Source: an uncultured Lachnospiraceae bacterium (lineage in GTDB: Bacteria; Bacillota; Clostridia; Lachnospirales; Lachnospiraceae). From it: DNA of 26,245 nt. This document shows, in pieces, positions 1 to 8,258 of the stretch. The notes beneath the pieces are model-generated. The model searched no databases, was not told where the DNA came from, and saw only the letters and a program-made list of their open reading frames with translations. Location of the stretch: assembly GCA_910577825.1 (NCBI GenBank), contig CAJTOK010000054.1, positions 1 through 26,245 of the forward strand, in the 5' to 3' direction. How positions within the stretch are numbered: position 1 is the stretch's first letter; each line of letters opens with the position of its first letter. The position numbers were made by a program, and so were the translations under genes.

Positions 1-65
1 TATTATAACAGAAAGTTTGCTTTATGGCAACTGTTAATTTTGTGGGCTTAACCCATCATCTAAAG

Positions 66-1724
66 CTAATGGGATTGCGCCCACATTATTTCAAACTGGC
101 ATGTTCCAAAATCAGCTTTTAATATGGCTTTTGTTCCATTGTTATTCCATTTAAATGTTATATTTTTTTCCTGTCCTTCTATTTCAATTTCTGCATCAAA
201 GCCAAATGCCTGGCAGTTATTCCTGAAACGCAGTAATTCAAGCTGTTTTTTTACAATGTCCTGTTTTAAAGCATTTTTAATCTGTTCTTTTGAAAGATTA
301 GTCCTGTTTATTTCCTTATGCCCGCCAGAACCAGCCTTTTCCACTGCTTTGTAATCATTTTTCCCAGCAAATAAATCAAGATACCATACTTGTGGTTTTC
401 CTGGCATAAATATCTGTAATGCCCTTGCAAAAAGCATTTTCTGGTTATTTTCACCAAGTGCACTGTAATAAGTGGAATTAACCTGGTAATACATATTTTT
501 CTGTCCATGCAGGTTTTTAACAACACCTCCACGCTTTGTAAGAATATCTATAAGCCCGTCAATTTCTGCATCTGGAAGAAATCCCTTTAAATCAAGAAGC
601 GGAATGCCATCATGGCATCCTAGCATATTAACTGTACGTATTTTTTTACTGGCAAGTTCCTTTGCCCACCTTACAAGCACATCTCCGTTTTTATGCTCTA
701 TTGCATAAATTATAAGCCCTGGCATAAAGAAATCGTATGATATATAACCTTTTTCTGAAAGAAGCTCATATATTTTCTCATTATAACTTGCATGTATTTC
801 TGGAAGAAGTGTTATGTCCCATTGTTCTGCAATAGATTTAATTTGTTCTAGTAAATCCCATGTCCCCGGGTTATTTAAAAAATTCTTCATGCCGGGTTCT
901 TTTGCTGCATATGCAAAAGCATCAAGCCGTACAATTTTAGCACCATAACCTGCCAGTTTATTTAAAGTTTCTTTGTAATGCTCCCATACAAGAGGTGATT
1001 TTATATTTAAATCCATCTGCCCGAGGTAAACTTTACCATCTTCTAACAATTCCTGCACTGCTTCCCTGTATTCTTCATATCCTTTAAAAGATATCTCATC
1101 GGGGGTTTTCCCAGCATCCAGCTGGCGGCCTGCTAAATCTGCAAGCTGTGCGGCCTTGTCGTTTTCCAGGCCTGTTTTTCTGGTTAAATTTTCCACATTA
1201 ATATGCTTATACTGTACTTCCTGGTAAAATGTATTCCAGTACGGGACTTTCTTTCCGTCTGGAAATTCCACCATAAGTATTGGAAGCCCTGGTTTGCGGA
1301 AAAACATGTCCTTTATTAATTCTTCACTGGGAACAATATAACCTTCCTTTGACATTGTGCCGCAGCCTTCCCAGAAATTATTCCAGTTAATAAAAAAGTC
1401 TTTATACTTTGAATCCATACCATTTTTAATAATATCCTGGAATTGTTCTGAACGTACAGATAAATGGTTTAATATAAAATCAAGCTTTAAATCTATTCCA
1501 AGGTTTTTTATAGCCTCTAAATCTTTAACACTTCCCATATTTTCATTAATATCATAATCAATTACAGAAAATCCCCTGTCTAAATCTGAATGGTAAATAC
1601 TTGGAAGTATATAAAATGACTGGAATACATCTTTAAATTCCGGTTTTGAAAGGACAGATACTATATCTGCAAGTGTTCCTCCCATACTGTCAGGATAGGC
1701 ATTAAACATTGGTTTATCATTCAT
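66..1724 (-). CDS. GH13_18 sucrose / sucrose-6-phosphate phosphorylase
   Basis: This is a cytoplasmic GH13 subfamily 18 phosphorylase of about 552 residues. It splits sucrose or sucrose 6F-phosphate with inorganic phosphate into glucose 1-phosphate plus fructose (or fructose 6-phosphate). Seen: the nucleophile block IVRLDAFAYAAKEPG (Asp near 268), the acid/base block LPEIH (Glu near 309), the LGCHDGIP block (Asp near 372) and the family segment YQVNSTYYSALG. It is about 50 residues longer than Bifidobacterium sucrose phosphorylase, mainly through extra sequence at about 180-235. I start at the ATG at 1724 because AAAGGGAG lies 8 bases upstream; a GTG at 1733 sits too close to that site. The start overlaps the stop of the upstream kinase gene by 8 bases, so the two are translationally linked. 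Because a sucrose-kinase-like gene precedes it, the phosphorylated substrate is the likelier one (inference). Plain sucrose phosphorylase (GtfA) or another GH13_18 specificity remains possible. Confidence 0.85.
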   Translation of the reverse strand: MNDKPMFNAYPDSMGGTLADIVSVLSKPEFKDVFQSFYILPSIYHSDLDRGFSVIDYDINENMGSVKDLEAIKNLGIDLKLDFILNHLSVRSEQFQDIIKNGMDSKYKDFFINWNNFWEGCGTMSKEGYIVPSEELIKDMFFRKPGLPILMVEFPDGKKVPYWNTFYQEVQYKHINVENLTRKTGLENDKAAQLADLAGRQLDAGKTPDEISFKGYEEYREAVQELLEDGKVYLGQMDLNIKSPLVWEHYKETLNKLAGYGAKIVRLDAFAYAAKEPGMKNFLNNPGTWDLLEQIKSIAEQWDITLLPEIHASYNEKIYELLSEKGYISYDFFMPGLIIYAIEHKNGDVLVRWAKELASKKIRTVNMLGCHDGIPLLDLKGFLPDAEIDGLIDILTKRGGVVKNLHGQKNMYYQVNSTYYSALGENNQKMLFARALQIFMPGKPQVWYLDLFAGKNDYKAVEKAGSGGHKEINRTNLSKEQIKNALKQDIVKKQLELLRFRNNCQAFGFDAEIEIEGQEKNITFKWNNNGTKAILKADFGTCQFEIMWAQSH

Positions 1725-2718
1725 TTTCCACACTCCCTTTATATTCTTTATCCATTAATTTTATATACTCTTTATATGACAGCAATTTCCCTGCTTTGGA
1801 AAGAATAATTTTTGCTTTATGCGCCTGTTTATATAATAATTCCTGTTCAATTCCAAGTACCATTGTTGTAAACGGGCTGTCAATATTCCCATCCCTTCCA
1901 CGTCTTTTTCTGTATTCTAGCGTTTCCTTTGGTGTGCTGTCCAGAAAAACAGGAATGTCAATGCCATCCAGGTAATCACTGCTGCCATGTGTCCATTCTA
2001 TTATAAGTATATCTGTATTGCTAAAACCAACATTTTCATACCAGTATTCACTGCTTCTTCGTCCCATCCTTTTTAACCATATTTCTGAAGCACCATCTTT
2101 AAAAGCACTAATAACAGAATTAATTTCTTCAAAAGCAATTTCCCTTCCGGTTCCAAGATACTGCCTTAAACCCTGTTTGCCAGCTTCTATATACGGCTTA
2201 AACCACGGATTAGACGTTATATAATTTATACAGGCATCTGCACCATTTTCCTGCCATTCTTTAAGTATACTGGACCTTTCTGGCGTATACTGCCCTGCAT
2301 CCACTATTCCCTGTAGTGCTGCCCTGCGGAATACCATCAGGCGTTCTGCATCATTATAAACAGGAATGCGGTATGGATAATTATCTCCTGAAAGTGTATA
2401 ACTTCCAATCCCGCTTTGTTCCAGATAATAGGATAAAAGTGATGCTATTCCTGTTTTGCCTGTTCCAGAACCGCCAAAGACAGAAACAACTGCTCTTTCA
2501 TATGGGTTTTCTTTTATAATTTCTAATAAAAGCTTTACAAGCTCTGGAAAAATCTTTTCTGCTTTTGGCACCAGGTCTCCAAATCCTTGTGCCTGGTCTC
2601 CTGGCATATCACCTTGTGGAATATTTTCTTTTATTTCTGGTGGCTGCCAGGGAAATATATTTCTTAATTTCTGGTATATCCCTCTGCCTGTACTAATATG
2701 TCCATAATTCTGGTTCAT
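1717..2718 (-). CDS. P-loop sugar kinase, probable stand-alone sucrose kinase
   Basis: A 333-residue P-loop kinase. Walker A is GGSGTGKT at residues 82-89, after a hydrophobic strand (AVVSVF). It is followed by SGDNYPYRIP, a kinase-type acceptor region, and by the strand ILIIEWTHGSS near residues 240-250, which could carry the Walker B acidic residue. The stretch EYRKRRGRDGN resembles a lid with several arginines. The first ~70 residues are an extension without a recognisable domain. In Ruminococcus gnavus the raffinose enzyme AgaSK has a GH36 domain fused to a C-terminal P-loop sucrose kinase making sucrose 6-phosphate. The position of this gene between a GH36 gene and a GH13_18 gene makes it the best candidate for that kinase as a separate protein (inference). 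The start at 2718 has AGAGGGG upstream. It lies 35 bp after the alpha-galactosidase and its stop overlaps the next start. Uridine-kinase or phosphoribulokinase-like annotation is the likely generic label. Confidence 0.72.
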   Translation of the reverse strand: MNQNYGHISTGRGIYQKLRNIFPWQPPEIKENIPQGDMPGDQAQGFGDLVPKAEKIFPELVKLLLEIIKENPYERAVVSVFGGSGTGKTGIASLLSYYLEQSGIGSYTLSGDNYPYRIPVYNDAERLMVFRRAALQGIVDAGQYTPERSSILKEWQENGADACINYITSNPWFKPYIEAGKQGLRQYLGTGREIAFEEINSVISAFKDGASEIWLKRMGRRSSEYWYENVGFSNTDILIIEWTHGSSDYLDGIDIPVFLDSTPKETLEYRKRRGRDGNIDSPFTTMVLGIEQELLYKQAHKAKIILSKAGKLLSYKEYIKLMDKEYKGSVENE

Positions 2719-2753
2719 AACTAACCCCTCTTAGTCCTTATTACAGTTATATT

Positions 2754-4940
2754 TTAATTTATATCTTCTATATTTAATACTATCTGGCTTGCATTATATT
2801 CTCCAGGCCTGCACCTTACAGGCAGCCCTGCTTCCATAAGTGCCCTGCCCTGGTATAAAGCCCCGCTTTCTTTATCTCTGTATAAGGCATATTCCCTGAG
2901 CCCTTTTAACTTTACATAATAAACAGGCATATTCCCATGTATTTCATTAATTACAATACTTAATAATACCTGTGTGCCATCTTTAGATATATTTTCCCAT
3001 GCTGTAAATATATCTTTAAAAGGATTTGAAAGACGGTAGTAATCCCCTGATTGTATTAGTTCCTGGTATTCTTTATATTTTTTTACCTGCTGCCTTGTTT
3101 CTTCTTTTTCTTCCTCTGAAAGTTTCCCTGGGTCAAATTCATATCCATATATTCCTGCCATTGCAACTACAGCTCTTGTTTTAAGGCTTGTAACACGCCC
3201 TGTCTGGTGGTTTGGCACGGCAGATACATGTGAAGCAACTGTACAGGCCGGGTAAAAGAATGAAGTACCATATTGTATTCTTAAACGGTCTATGGCATCA
3301 GTATTATCACTGCACCAGATTTGTGGTGTATAATATAACATACCAGCATCAAACCTGCCACCGCCGCCACAACAGCCTTCAATAAGTATTCCGGGATAGC
3401 GTTTTAACAGTTTTTCCAGGAAATCATAAACACCAGTTACATAATTATATGCCACACATCCAGGAAAGCTTTTGCTTGAATACAATTCTGAAAGATTACG
3501 GTTCATATCCCATTTTATATATTCAATATTGGCTTCATCAAGTATATTGCAAATCTGGTTAAATATAACTTCCCTTACTTCTTCTCTTGAAAAATCCAGT
3601 ACAAGCTGGTTTCTTGCATGTATTGGCCGCCTTCCGGGTATTTGTAATACAAAATCCGGGTGGTTTCTATATAATTCACTGTCCTCTGAAACCATTTCCG
3701 GCTCAATCCAGATGCCAAACTTTACTCCTTGTTTATTTACAGCTTCTACAAGCCTGCTAAGGGAACAGCCAAGCTTGCTTTCATTTACATTCCAGTCGCC
3801 AAGCCCTGAATTATCACTATCTCTTTTCCCGAACCACCCATCATCCATAACTACCATATCAATTCCAAGGGAAGCTGCCTCTTTTGCAAGATTAATTATA
3901 GTATTCCCGTCAAAGTCAAAATAAGATGCTTCCCAGCTGTTAAGAAGTACAGGGCGCAGCTTCTTCTTATAAATGCCACGGCAGATATGGTTACGTATGC
4001 AGTCATGGTATTTTAAAGAAAGCCCGGAAAAGCCATTTTCTGAAAAACATAAAATTGTTTCGGGTACAATAAATGACTCCCCGTTATTTAACGGGTAATG
4101 GAACTGCTCGCTTTGCAGCCCCATTATAATCCTTGTCTGCCCAAACTGGTCTTTTCCTGTTTCACACATGAAACTTCCACTGTACACAAATAACATACCA
4201 TAACACCAGCCATAATCTTCTGTTGTATCCTGCCTGGCGAGTATTACCCCTGGATTATGCTGGTGGCTTGAAGCCCCCCTGCGGCTTTCAATCTTAATTT
4301 CTGTATGTGAAACAGGAATACGTTCCATATTACGCTCCATTGTATGCCGGCCATAAAAATGCACAAGTTCATAATCACCATCCAGAAAATCAAGACACGC
4401 AGATGCTGCTTTTTCTATTACAAACTGCTCCTTGCCGGTATTGGTAATAATAACGCTTCTTGTAATAATATCTTCTTCTTCCAATATCCCGTAAAGAAGC
4501 TGTACCCTTGTACCATTTGAGGAATCTTCCAGGATAATTGAAAGGGTTTCTGCCTTGTCCTTATCTGCATATACTGCTGGCAGGCCGTTTAATTTATATT
4601 TTCCTTTTATAATTTCATGGGATACATATCTTAAATCACAGCATTCACTATAATCAGCATTGCATATTATAAGTGTACTGTTACGGGTATCACCAGTCCC
4701 CAGTACAGGATATTCCTGTGGCAATGTATCTAAAGAATACGTACGGTCGTCTGCCACTTCTGCAGGATTCCCTGAAAATCCCCTGTCCGTATAGGACAGA
4801 AGGTAATCCATATCTTGTTCTAATTTCTTTCCATAGTATAAATGTAATAAATAACCAAGCTGGTCTGCCATCATCTGGTAAGTTGTATTTTTTGTCTGTA
4901 AACTGAAAATCCTTTTTTCCTGGTTATAAATAATTGCCAT
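2754..4940 (-). CDS. aga: GH36 alpha-galactosidase
   Basis: A 728-residue GH36 enzyme that removes alpha-1,6-galactose from raffinose, melibiose and stachyose, without a signal peptide and so cytoplasmic. Seen: VLLNSWEASYFDFD (Trp336), MVVMDDGWFGKRD, IEYIKWDMNRN with nucleophile Asp478, the CCGGGGRFD cysteine/glycine block, and WCSDNTDAIDRLRIQYG with acid/base Asp548. These numbers coincide, as I recall, with those of Geobacillus AgaA/AgaB, which supports starting at the ATG at 4940. That ATG has GGGGGGAT six bases upstream; an in-frame ATG at 4973 would place an 8-bp hairpin inside the coding region. The length matches the GH36 part of AgaSK and typical tetrameric bacterial GH36 enzymes; no kinase domain is attached. 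It follows the permease gene after a 145-bp gap full of hairpins and precedes the kinase gene by 35 bp. Confidence 0.95.
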   Translation of the reverse strand: MAIIYNQEKRIFSLQTKNTTYQMMADQLGYLLHLYYGKKLEQDMDYLLSYTDRGFSGNPAEVADDRTYSLDTLPQEYPVLGTGDTRNSTLIICNADYSECCDLRYVSHEIIKGKYKLNGLPAVYADKDKAETLSIILEDSSNGTRVQLLYGILEEEDIITRSVIITNTGKEQFVIEKAASACLDFLDGDYELVHFYGRHTMERNMERIPVSHTEIKIESRRGASSHQHNPGVILARQDTTEDYGWCYGMLFVYSGSFMCETGKDQFGQTRIIMGLQSEQFHYPLNNGESFIVPETILCFSENGFSGLSLKYHDCIRNHICRGIYKKKLRPVLLNSWEASYFDFDGNTIINLAKEAASLGIDMVVMDDGWFGKRDSDNSGLGDWNVNESKLGCSLSRLVEAVNKQGVKFGIWIEPEMVSEDSELYRNHPDFVLQIPGRRPIHARNQLVLDFSREEVREVIFNQICNILDEANIEYIKWDMNRNLSELYSSKSFPGCVAYNYVTGVYDFLEKLLKRYPGILIEGCCGGGGRFDAGMLYYTPQIWCSDNTDAIDRLRIQYGTSFFYPACTVASHVSAVPNHQTGRVTSLKTRAVVAMAGIYGYEFDPGKLSEEEKEETRQQVKKYKEYQELIQSGDYYRLSNPFKDIFTAWENISKDGTQVLLSIVINEIHGNMPVYYVKLKGLREYALYRDKESGALYQGRALMEAGLPVRCRPGEYNASQIVLNIEDIN

Positions 4941-4952
4941 AATAATCCCCCC

Positions 4953-5067
4953 TGCCGCCTTTAGGCGGCACAAATAGTGATGAAAAATGCTGGTTTTGCA
5001 TTTTTCCTGTGTGAAATTTAATATATCTTAGGTAGCGTTTTTTGCTGCCTTAGATATATTTTTCACA
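4953..5067 (-). other. Three consecutive hairpins inside the raf operon
   Basis: The 145-bp gap between the second permease and the galactosidase holds three inverted repeats. At 5009-5067 there is an imperfect long hairpin with arms starting GTGTGAAA and ending TTTCACAC. At 4982-5006 there is a perfect 9-bp stem (GAAAAATGC / GCATTTTTC, 7-nt loop). At 4953-4970 there is a GC-rich 8-bp stem (TGCCGCCT / AGGCGGCA) just upstream of the galactosidase Shine-Dalgarno. None has a classical downstream U-tract on the minus strand. Partial termination, RNA processing or 3'-end protection of the transporter message are the plausible roles (inference). Confidence 0.6.
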
Positions 5068-5085
5068 CTATACCTCTGTTTTAAT

Positions 5086-5925
5086 TTATTTTACTGCACC
5101 ATTAACAACGCCATTAATAATCTGTTTCTGGCAAATTACATAGAACACGAGTATTGGTATTAATGATAATAAATATGATGCAAATGCAAGGTTGTAATTA
5201 GTTCCAAACTGTGACTGGAAATTCATCTGTGCAAGTGGAAGTGTGTTTACACCAGAACCTGCCATAATAACAAGTGGTGTCATTACATCATTCCAGACAG
5301 CCAGTGCTGTTATAACAGCAACTGTTGCGTGCATTGGCTTCATAAGCGGGAATATAACCTGCCAGTATGTCCTCCATGTAGAAGCACCATCTACTTTTGC
5401 TGCCTCCTCAAGTGCCAGCGGGATATTTACAAGATAACCTGAATACAGCATAATATTCATTGGCATATAAAATACCACATAAAGAAGTATTACCCCAAAC
5501 CAGTTTGCAATTTTAAGTTCTGCTGTTTCTTTAGCAAGTGGCATCATAAGTATTGCAAATGGCACAAACATTCCGCTTACAATAAATAGATAAACAAATC
5601 CATAAAATTTGCTGTGGTTTTTATTTCTTCCAAGTACATAGCCAATCATTGAATGCAGGGCTATTGACAATATAACTGTAACCAGTGTAATTAAAAGGCT
5701 GTAGCCTAATGAGCGCCAGAAATCCGTAACTTCCATTGCTTCCCTGAAGTTATCAAAACTCCAGTGTTTAGGAAGTGACAATATGCCGCTTATTGTATTT
5801 GACATCTCAGAAGGCTGTTTAAAAGCAATTACAATAGTCATATACAAAGGAAAAGCAATAGTTGACAAACCCAGAATTAAAAGTACCATAGGAAGCCATG
5901 TTGAATTTATTTTTTGTTTTATCAT
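5086..5925 (-). CDS. rafG: Sugar ABC transporter permease, MalG/RafG type
   Basis: A 279-residue inner-membrane permease of the CUT1 carbohydrate importer family, with about six hydrophobic segments. The ATPase-contact (EAA) loop is seen at about residues 180-205 as EEAAKVDGASTWRTYWQVI followed by FPLMKP. Its start overlaps the stop of the other permease by four bases (ATGA), with GGAGGAG upstream, so the two are translationally coupled and should form the heterodimeric channel. The assignment to raffinose-type oligosaccharides comes from the operon context, since permease sequence alone does not give substrate. The rafG symbol follows pneumococcal raf naming and is positional. Confidence 0.88.
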   Translation of the reverse strand: MIKQKINSTWLPMVLLILGLSTIAFPLYMTIVIAFKQPSEMSNTISGILSLPKHWSFDNFREAMEVTDFWRSLGYSLLITLVTVILSIALHSMIGYVLGRNKNHSKFYGFVYLFIVSGMFVPFAILMMPLAKETAELKIANWFGVILLYVVFYMPMNIMLYSGYLVNIPLALEEAAKVDGASTWRTYWQVIFPLMKPMHATVAVITALAVWNDVMTPLVIMAGSGVNTLPLAQMNFQSQFGTNYNLAFASYLLSLIPILVFYVICQKQIINGVVNGAVK

Positions 5926-6788
5926 AACTGCTCCTCCTTTTTGCCTGAAAATTTCATCTGTGCTACAGAAATAATTACAATGACTATAAAGAATACTACA
6001 GCATTAGCACTCTGGAAACCAAACTGCCCGCCTTTCATGCCATTATTATAAATAAGGTATGAAATTGATTCTGTACTTTGTGCAGGCCCTCCCTTTGTTA
6101 ATGCCATAATCTGGTCAAATACCATTAAAAAGTTTTTAACACAAAGTACCATATTGATACTGAAAAATGGTACAATTAATGGAAATGTAAGTTTCCAGAA
6201 CTTTTTCCACCCTGTTGCCCCGTCAAGCGAACCGGCCTCATATACATCTTCTGGCACAGTCTGGAGTCCTGATATATAAATAATAGTGTTCATTGCAACT
6301 GCCTGCCATGCACATACAACTACAATGCCAATCCATGCTGTGCTTTTCTCTGCCAGTATACTTGATTTTAATGCCCCAATACCTGCCATGCCAGCTAATG
6401 CTGGAACCAGGTATGTAAAGAAATAGTTAAAAATATAACCAACAACCAGAGAGCCAAGTACATTAGGAAGGAAATATGCCCCACGGAAAAACCCTTTTGC
6501 ACGGATTTTGCTGTTTAATGCCAGTGCAAGAAGAATACTAATTACATTAACAACGATTGTTGTAACAACTGCAAGTTTAATAGTAAATATATATGAATTT
6601 CCTGCTCTTGAATCAGAAAACAAATCAATATAATTCCTAAGCCCAACCCATTCATAATTACCGAATCCCCTGAAATTGGTGAAGCTGTAAACCACGCCCC
6701 GGAGCAGTGGGATTGTATTAAATGTAATAAATAATGCCAATATAGGAATTGTAATCAGCAGGCAGGTACGTTTTCTATCATTTTTCAT
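5922..6788 (-). CDS. rafF: Sugar ABC transporter permease, MalF/RafF type
   Basis: A 288-residue CUT1 permease with hydrophobic segments from about residue 10 onward. The EAA loop YEAGSLDGATGWKKFWKLT with FPLIVP lies at about residues 180-205. The C-terminal part contains MALTKGGPAQSTESISYLIY, a stretch typical of MalF-like permeases. It starts at 6788 behind a GGGGGA ribosome site that overlaps the stop region of the binding-protein gene 11 bp upstream. It pairs with the downstream permease. No ATPase of the MsmK type is encoded with it, so the importer probably borrows a shared ATPase encoded elsewhere, as is known for raf/msm systems of streptococci (family knowledge plus inference). Confidence 0.88.
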   Translation of the reverse strand: MKNDRKRTCLLITIPILALFITFNTIPLLRGVVYSFTNFRGFGNYEWVGLRNYIDLFSDSRAGNSYIFTIKLAVVTTIVVNVISILLALALNSKIRAKGFFRGAYFLPNVLGSLVVGYIFNYFFTYLVPALAGMAGIGALKSSILAEKSTAWIGIVVVCAWQAVAMNTIIYISGLQTVPEDVYEAGSLDGATGWKKFWKLTFPLIVPFFSINMVLCVKNFLMVFDQIMALTKGGPAQSTESISYLIYNNGMKGGQFGFQSANAVVFFIVIVIISVAQMKFSGKKEEQL

Positions 6789-6799
6789 TTAAATTCCCC

Positions 6800-8083
6800 C
6801 TATTCTTTATTATTTTTTTGCTCATATTCTTTAACCATGCGGATAATATCACGGTTATAACGCTGCCAGTTTTTATCAAATGTTTCCAGGAAATTGTCTA
6901 CATCTTTCTCAATCAGGAAAGTCTGTAACAGTGCATCTACAGACATCTCAGATGGATAATAATGGTCCTGGAAATCAGCCATTTTGCCTGCTTCAATGTA
7001 TTCTTTCATTCCATCTAACATTGATGCAAGTTTAAAATCCCCTTCCTTGCATGGAATTGCATTCTGTGCATCAGCATATGCCTGTATATTTTCATCTTCA
7101 AGCAGAAAGTCCAGGACTTCATAAGCTGCTTCTTTATTTTCACATGCCTCTGTTATACAGAACTGCAGGTCAATTCCTGAATTAAGTATATTTCCTCCAG
7201 AAGTGTCACTTGCCGGCATTACAAAAGAATCAATATTTAAATCAGGGTTTACAGAAAGTATCTGTGGTACTGCATAATTTCCAATAGGGTACATTGCCGC
7301 TTCTCCCCTTGCAAATGCTGTACAGGCATCATTGTAATTATATGCGAATGGTGATTCAGGCCCATATTCCAGCAGGGCAAGATATTTCTTTGACACCTCT
7401 GCATACTCTTTTGTAAAATTAGTTTCACCCCTGTTTACCCTTTTAACAGTATCAGCCCCTGTCAGCCCGACTGCTACTGCATTCCATGGTGCCAGGCAGG
7501 TCCAGGTATCTTTAAACCCGAAATAAAATGGCAGTATTCCTTTTTCCTTAATATTTTTACAAAGGGTTAAAAGTTCATTCCAGTTATTTGGAATTTCCCA
7601 TCCATTTTGTTCAAATAAATCCCTATTATAAAGAATACCTGCTGCATTTGCCATATATGGTACAGCAAAAGTGCCTTCTGTTGGTACAAGTTCTAGTGAT
7701 TCATCAATATCCCTGTATACCTGTTTGATATTTTCCAGACCTTTATAATCTGAAATATCTGCCAGTATCTGCGCATCTACATAATAAGAATATTCAATAT
7801 CACCACCAATACCAACAATATCAGGATAATCCTCACGTATAAACCTTGTCCTTAAAATTGCAGCGGCATCATTTGGCGAATTAATAACCAGATGTATGTT
7901 ATCATGCGTTTCGTTAAATGCCTTTTCAACCATTTTAAAATAGTTAGATGCTTCTGGTTTGTATTGCACAATCTCAATTTCAGTTACAGAACTATCTTTT
8001 TTAGAACTGCATCCCTGTAAAGAAATAACTAATACCAGCATACATCCTGCCAATAGTAACCTTGCAAGTTTCTTTCCTTTCAT
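6800..8083 (-). CDS. rafE: Oligosaccharide-binding lipoprotein of the raf ABC importer
   Basis: An extracellular solute-binding protein family 1 lipoprotein of 427 residues. From the ATG at 8083 it begins with a basic N-terminus and a hydrophobic stretch ending in the lipobox LQGC, so the mature protein is anchored to the membrane by that cysteine. The start is set by AGGAG eight bases upstream; an in-frame ATG at 8101 has no such site and would lengthen the signal peptide unhelpfully. The body has the family layout: a Gly/Asp-rich early strand (DIVGIGGDIEYSYY), a central segment AVPYMANAAGILYNRDLF, and FARGEAAMYPIGNYAV. It is the first gene of the minus-strand operon and lies directly behind the regulator's operator sites. 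The ligand is inferred from the catabolic genes as raffinose-family sugars. Confidence 0.9.
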   Translation of the reverse strand: MKGKKLARLLLAGCMLVLVISLQGCSSKKDSSVTEIEIVQYKPEASNYFKMVEKAFNETHDNIHLVINSPNDAAAILRTRFIREDYPDIVGIGGDIEYSYYVDAQILADISDYKGLENIKQVYRDIDESLELVPTEGTFAVPYMANAAGILYNRDLFEQNGWEIPNNWNELLTLCKNIKEKGILPFYFGFKDTWTCLAPWNAVAVGLTGADTVKRVNRGETNFTKEYAEVSKKYLALLEYGPESPFAYNYNDACTAFARGEAAMYPIGNYAVPQILSVNPDLNIDSFVMPASDTSGGNILNSGIDLQFCITEACENKEAAYEVLDFLLEDENIQAYADAQNAIPCKEGDFKLASMLDGMKEYIEAGKMADFQDHYYPSEMSVDALLQTFLIEKDVDNFLETFDKNWQRYNRDIIRMVKEYEQKNNKE

Positions 8084-8114
8084 AGTAACTTCTCCTTCCA
8101 TTTTTGATAATAAT

Positions 8115-8222
8115 ATTGTATCATACCATTATGCTATCTAAAATAGCGTATTTATTGCAGTTTTATACCAAAATGCTGCTTTATAAATAAATATTGAAAA
8201 ATATATAGCATTTTGGTATATT
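8115..8222. promoter_or_regulatory. Divergent rafE/rafR promoters with three 14-bp half-sites
   Basis: Two perfect inverted copies of a 14-bp element, TATACCAAAATGCT at 8164-8177 and its complement at 8207-8220, are centred 43 bp apart. A third copy with three mismatches (CATACCATTATGCT) lies at 8123-8136 in the same orientation as the first, 41 bp away. Spacings near four helical turns fit an AraC-type dimer. For the regulator I see TTGAAA at 8194-8199, 17 bp, then TATATT at 8217-8222; the 8207 site covers this core, which suggests autorepression. For the operon I see TACAAT (minus strand, 8115-8120) with a poor -35, the pattern expected of an activator-dependent promoter. Direct observation of repeats; function inferred. 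Confidence 0.75.
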
Positions 8223-8258
8223 AGTAATAATAATTAAAAGTGCCAAAGGGGAATTTTT

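Noticed and set aside
1..65. A terminator for the raf operon (TGGG/CCCA and AACAG/CTGTT pairings).
   Set aside because: Stems are 4-5 bp with large loops and no clear T-tract; too weak to call, and the region is cut by the window edge.
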